Positions 61,280 to 64,000 of a stretch of DNA of 64,000 bases are shown here, in pieces. The notes beneath the pieces were generated by a model, which was not told where the DNA came from, searched no databases, and saw nothing but the letters and a program-made list of their open reading frames with translations. Origin of the DNA: Bacteroidales bacterium (GTDB lineage: Bacteria > Bacteroidota > Bacteroidia > Bacteroidales > M50B96); NCBI GenBank assembly GCA_018401015.1, contig JAGYLP010000002.1:62001-126000 (forward strand), in the 5' to 3' direction. Every line of letters starts with the position of its first letter. The first letter of the stretch is position 1. Made by a program: the position numbers and the translations under genes.

Positions 61280-61678
61280 ATGAACCAATTCAATCGAATT
61301 GCCGGGCTACTGCTTGGCTTAATGTTACTTCTTCTTTTTAATCCAGAGTTGCACGCTCAGAAACCATCGAAATACCAGGTCGATACGATTCAGGTAAGCT
61401 CGCAATGCAGCATGTGTAAAGACCGAATTGAAGAAGGGTTGGCCTTTGAACGGGGAATCAAATCTTCCACAGTCGATTATGCCAAAGGCGAGCTCGTTGT
61501 ACGCTATAAAACGAAACGTACTAATTTGGACAAAATTAGAAAAGCTGTCTCCGAAATGGGGTACGATGCCGATGAGGTCCCAGCCAATAAAGAAGCCTAT
61601 GTCAAACTACCGGAATGTTGCAAGAAGCCGGAAGATAGAGCTCCGGGACACGACCACGACCATGACCACGATCATTAG
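61280..61678 (+). CDS. Exported HMA-domain metal-binding protein with His-Asp tail
   Basis: A 132-residue exported protein: signal peptide LLLGLMLLLLFNPELHAQ, then a heavy-metal-associated domain with C43-x2-C46 (SSQCSMCKDRIEEGLAF) and a typical beta-alpha-beta pattern (SSTVDYAKGELVVRY; LDKIRKAVSEMGYDADEV). A second Cys pair (PECCKKPED) near residue 113 and the tail GHDHDHDHDH (123-132) add strong metal sites. It likely buffers or passes copper or zinc in the periplasm together with the upstream receptor, 26 bases away. It ends 2 bases before the convergent xseA stop. Confidence 0.86.
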   Translation: MNQFNRIAGLLLGLMLLLLFNPELHAQKPSKYQVDTIQVSSQCSMCKDRIEEGLAFERGIKSSTVDYAKGELVVRYKTKRTNLDKIRKAVSEMGYDADEVPANKEAYVKLPECCKKPEDRAPGHDHDHDHDH

Positions 61679-61680
61679 CA

Positions 61681-63078
61681 TTAATCCGACTTTCCTGAAT
61701 TAGGAAATGGCTTAGTGCTCAGTATTTTGCTTACTACTTTGCCGTCCTTGAAAACGGTTTCAAAAGCTTGGTCGGTCTGGAGTTGACTAATCGAAGTGAT
61801 GATGTTGTTTCCCTGATAATTGAGGGTATAACCTCTTTTGATTACTTGCACCGGATCGAGCAAGGTGAGCCGATGCTGCAGACTTTGTAATCGTTGCAGT
61901 TGGAACGGAAGCGTACGCTTGCTAACCTCTTGCAAACGATTCTGATACTGGTCCAATTTGTTTCTTTGTCGGAGGGTATGTAAAGCATTGGCTCCCTGCA
62001 AGCGGCTGGCTGCGTGTTGAATGCGGTTTTGTTGTTCCCGAAGGCTACTCCTGCTGGCCGATAGGCTAAGCGTTTCCAGTACTTGCAAACGATGCTTGTG
62101 TCGTTGCAGAATCGATTGAACCTGAGGAACCAAGCGGTCGCTGTTTCGCACCAATCGATTCTTTTCAAAGGCCATGCGTTCACGAATTACCTGAAGTAAG
62201 TCGTCTTCTAATTCAATTAGTTTGAGTTGATGCTGATGTTGATGCTGAATAAGGAATTCGGCTACAGCGGTAGGCGTTTTAAACGCTGAATAGACCACCA
62301 TGTCGACAATGCTTTCGTCGCGGTCGTGACCAACGCCCGTAAAAATGGGAATAGGGAACTGAGTGCAATGGTAAGCTAGTTCGTAATCGTCGAAGGTGAT
62401 TAAGTCGGATCGACTTCCACCTCCACGAATAATGACGAGCACATCGAAATTTTCTTCCGATTCGTACACTAGATTCATCGCATCCATGATGCTTTGCGGA
62501 GATTTGTCGCCCTGCATGGTGGCGGGGAACAGCTTGGTTTCAAATCGCAAACCGTATTGATTCCGATGCAATTGGTCGATAAAATCGCCGTAACCGGCTG
62601 CAGTACTCGACGAGATGAGTGCAATTTTTTGAAGAAAAGCCGGTAATTCCAGTTCCCGATTCATATCGAATACTCCTTCGTTCCGAAGCTTCTCAATAAT
62701 TTCTTTGCGTCGTCGGGTATGATCGCCCAAGGTGTAATTTGGGTCGATATCCAAAATGTTTAGGCTGTGCCCGTATAGCTCATGAAACTCAACGCTAACA
62801 CTAACCAGTACTTTTTGCTCGGCCGCCAGCGACATGCCTGTGCTTTGTTCGAAGTAGGGTTTCAGCATGCGGAAAGTGCGCGACCAAATGGTGGCTCTCG
62901 ACTTGGCAACCACTTGATTGAGTTGATTTTTTTCGACCAATTCCAGGTAGCAATGACCCGATCGATGCTGATTAATTTCGCTTATTTCGGCTACTACCCA
63001 CAAGCTCACCGGGAATCGCTCGTGCAGCAAGGAACGAATTTGTCGGTTTAACTCGAGTAAACTTAATTGTGTTTCCAT
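61681..63078 (-). CDS. xseA: Exodeoxyribonuclease VII large subunit
   Basis: A 465-residue XseA. The N-terminal OB-fold (VVAEISEINQHRSGHCYLELVEK) and the catalytic region with KIALISSSTAAGYGDFIDQL, VLVIIRGGGSRSDLITFDDYEL and FTGVGHDRDESIVDMVV are standard, followed by the long coiled-coil that binds XseB and a C-terminal RGYTL segment. With XseB (2409-2606) it forms exonuclease VII. It is convergent with the HMA gene. Confidence 0.95.
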   Translation of the reverse strand: METQLSLLELNRQIRSLLHERFPVSLWVVAEISEINQHRSGHCYLELVEKNQLNQVVAKSRATIWSRTFRMLKPYFEQSTGMSLAAEQKVLVSVSVEFHELYGHSLNILDIDPNYTLGDHTRRRKEIIEKLRNEGVFDMNRELELPAFLQKIALISSSTAAGYGDFIDQLHRNQYGLRFETKLFPATMQGDKSPQSIMDAMNLVYESEENFDVLVIIRGGGSRSDLITFDDYELAYHCTQFPIPIFTGVGHDRDESIVDMVVYSAFKTPTAVAEFLIQHQHQHQLKLIELEDDLLQVIRERMAFEKNRLVRNSDRLVPQVQSILQRHKHRLQVLETLSLSASRSSLREQQNRIQHAASRLQGANALHTLRQRNKLDQYQNRLQEVSKRTLPFQLQRLQSLQHRLTLLDPVQVIKRGYTLNYQGNNIITSISQLQTDQAFETVFKDGKVVSKILSTKPFPNSGKSD

Positions 63079-63372
63079 GAATCGACATTAGGGTGCAAAA
63101 ATCCTCAAAAATGCGAGGAAAGGTTCGATAAACTTAATAAATATTTGTCGCCTTTTGTACGAAGGAATTCAACGAAAACCTGTAAATTTATAGGATTCTA
63201 GCTGGCTTCCCGGTTCTTTGAAATTCATTTTTTTATTCGACGGAATAGTGGATGGTTGTGAATCAATCATTTCGACGCTTTTAAGTTGAATGGTCATTCC
63301 AGCGCTGGCAAAACGCTTCCGTAATGAGCCCTTTCTATCAACCCTGACTGATAACCTTAAATGGAACATACC

Positions 63373-64000
63373 ATGAAAAAAACCTTCATCCTCGACACCA
63401 ATGTTATCTTGCACGACTACACGTGTATTTATCATTTTAAGGACAACGACATTGTGCTCCCAATTGTCGTGTTGGAAGAACTCGATCGTTTCAAAAAAGG
63501 AAATGATTTAATCAATTTTCACGCACGGGAATTTACCCGTGAACTCGATAAATTAGCCGATGGGCAGGATTTATCGCTCGGTGTTCCTCTGGGCGAGGGC
63601 TTAGGGAAGCTCTTTATCGAAACCGGAAAGGCATTTTCCGAACAAATGCTTCAGTCCTTTAGTGAACATACCCCCGACCATCGAATACTCGCGATTGCTG
63701 AATTCTTTAAGACGCACCGTCCGTCGTTTCATCCTGTTTTGGTCTCGAAAGACATCAATTTGCGCATGAAGGCTAAGTCGCTTGGAATAGCCTCGGAAGA
63801 TTACCTTACCGGAAAGGTCCAAGACCTGGAGCATTTGTACTCGGCTCTGCCGGTTTACGATAACTTAAGCGACGACTGGATTGGTAGTTTGTATCAATCG
63901 GAATTTGTCCCACTGGATGGATCTCCCCTTAAAGACGTAGCTTTCAAAGGTCAGTCCTACTTCATTTTGAAAGGAAATAATCAGAATGCCTTAGCCTATT
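63373..64000 (+). CDS. PIN-domain PhoH-family ATPase, N-terminal part
   Basis: The first 209 codons of a gene running off the window edge. The N-terminal PIN domain (TFILDTNVILHDYTCIYHF with the metal Asp; LPIVVLEELDRFKKG; DHRILAIAEFF; VLVSKDINLRMKAKSLG) is followed by the linker VQDLEHLYS, as in YlaK-type PIN-PhoH proteins that have a C-terminal PhoH ATPase. Such proteins are probable RNases/helicases; the ATPase part is outside the window. An in-frame ATG at 63361 is an alternative start. Confidence 0.82.
   Translation, partial: MKKTFILDTNVILHDYTCIYHFKDNDIVLPIVVLEELDRFKKGNDLINFHAREFTRELDKLADGQDLSLGVPLGEGLGKLFIETGKAFSEQMLQSFSEHTPDHRILAIAEFFKTHRPSFHPVLVSKDINLRMKAKSLGIASEDYLTGKVQDLEHLYSALPVYDNLSDDWIGSLYQSEFVPLDGSPLKDVAFKGQSYFILKGNNQNALAY

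Overview
The window is a gene-dense piece of a Bacteroidota chromosome with moderate GC. The assignment rests on several independent signs: a fused lpxC-fabZ gene inside lpxD-lpxCfabZ-lpxA; the gene order rplM-rpsI-rpsB-tsf; a sufBCDSE-sufT cluster; secreted proteins ending in type IX secretion sorting domains (one gliding-type, one Por-type); and many promoters with the Bacteroidota -7 element TAnnTTTG instead of a sigma-70 -10 box, with no obvious Shine-Dalgarno sequences. A HydE maturase, flavodoxin and a hemerythrin-type stress protein fit an organism that meets low oxygen. No rRNA, tRNA, CRISPR, insertion sequence or phage gene was seen.

Layout. 1-8.3 kb: the end of an alpha-L-fucosidase, flavodoxin, HydE, XseB, an amino-sugar kinase, a small membrane protein, and a minus-strand group of TPR, gliding-type secreted and DUF6702 proteins. 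8.5-13.8 kb: a DUF1338 protein directly followed by a large FAD/Fe-S dehydrogenase (a possible 2-oxoadipate to D-2-hydroxyglutarate to 2-oxoglutarate route), an epimerase-like protein and RdgB. 13.9-22.2 kb: a universal stress protein, a 1245-residue receptor joining a propeller sensor, an adenylate cyclase and an HD domain, then urocanate hydratase, a lipoprotein and QueG. 22.2-29.4 kb: an aminotransferase and the suf Fe-S assembly operon on the minus strand. 29.8-33 kb: a HAD hydrolase, a phosphofructokinase gene broken by many small indels, and two lipoproteins.

33-43 kb: an HD phosphohydrolase, then a four-gene module (TetR regulator, MMPL/RND transporter, LolA-like periplasmic protein, outer-membrane barrel) with two matching palindromes that look like TetR operators, then the lipid A genes. 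43-50 kb: a nine-repeat secreted protein, a hemerythrin protein paired with an atypical LuxR regulator, a cytidylate-kinase-like protein and an O-antigen ligase-like protein. 50-54 kb: etfB, etfA and an acyl-CoA dehydrogenase. 54-58.2 kb: ribosomal proteins L13, S9, S2, EF-Ts and RadA, with a two-stem RNA hairpin in front of rpsB. 58.3-61.7 kb: a metal-handling set of a Cys/His-rich HYC_CC_PP-type protein, a TonB receptor and an HMA-domain protein with a His-Asp tail. The window closes with XseA and the start of a PIN/PhoH-family gene.

The least ordinary items are the cyclase-HD receptor, the TetR-controlled export module beside the lipid A genes, the DUF1338/dehydrogenase pair, the rpsB leader structure and the locally degraded phosphofructokinase. 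All functions are read from sequence only.
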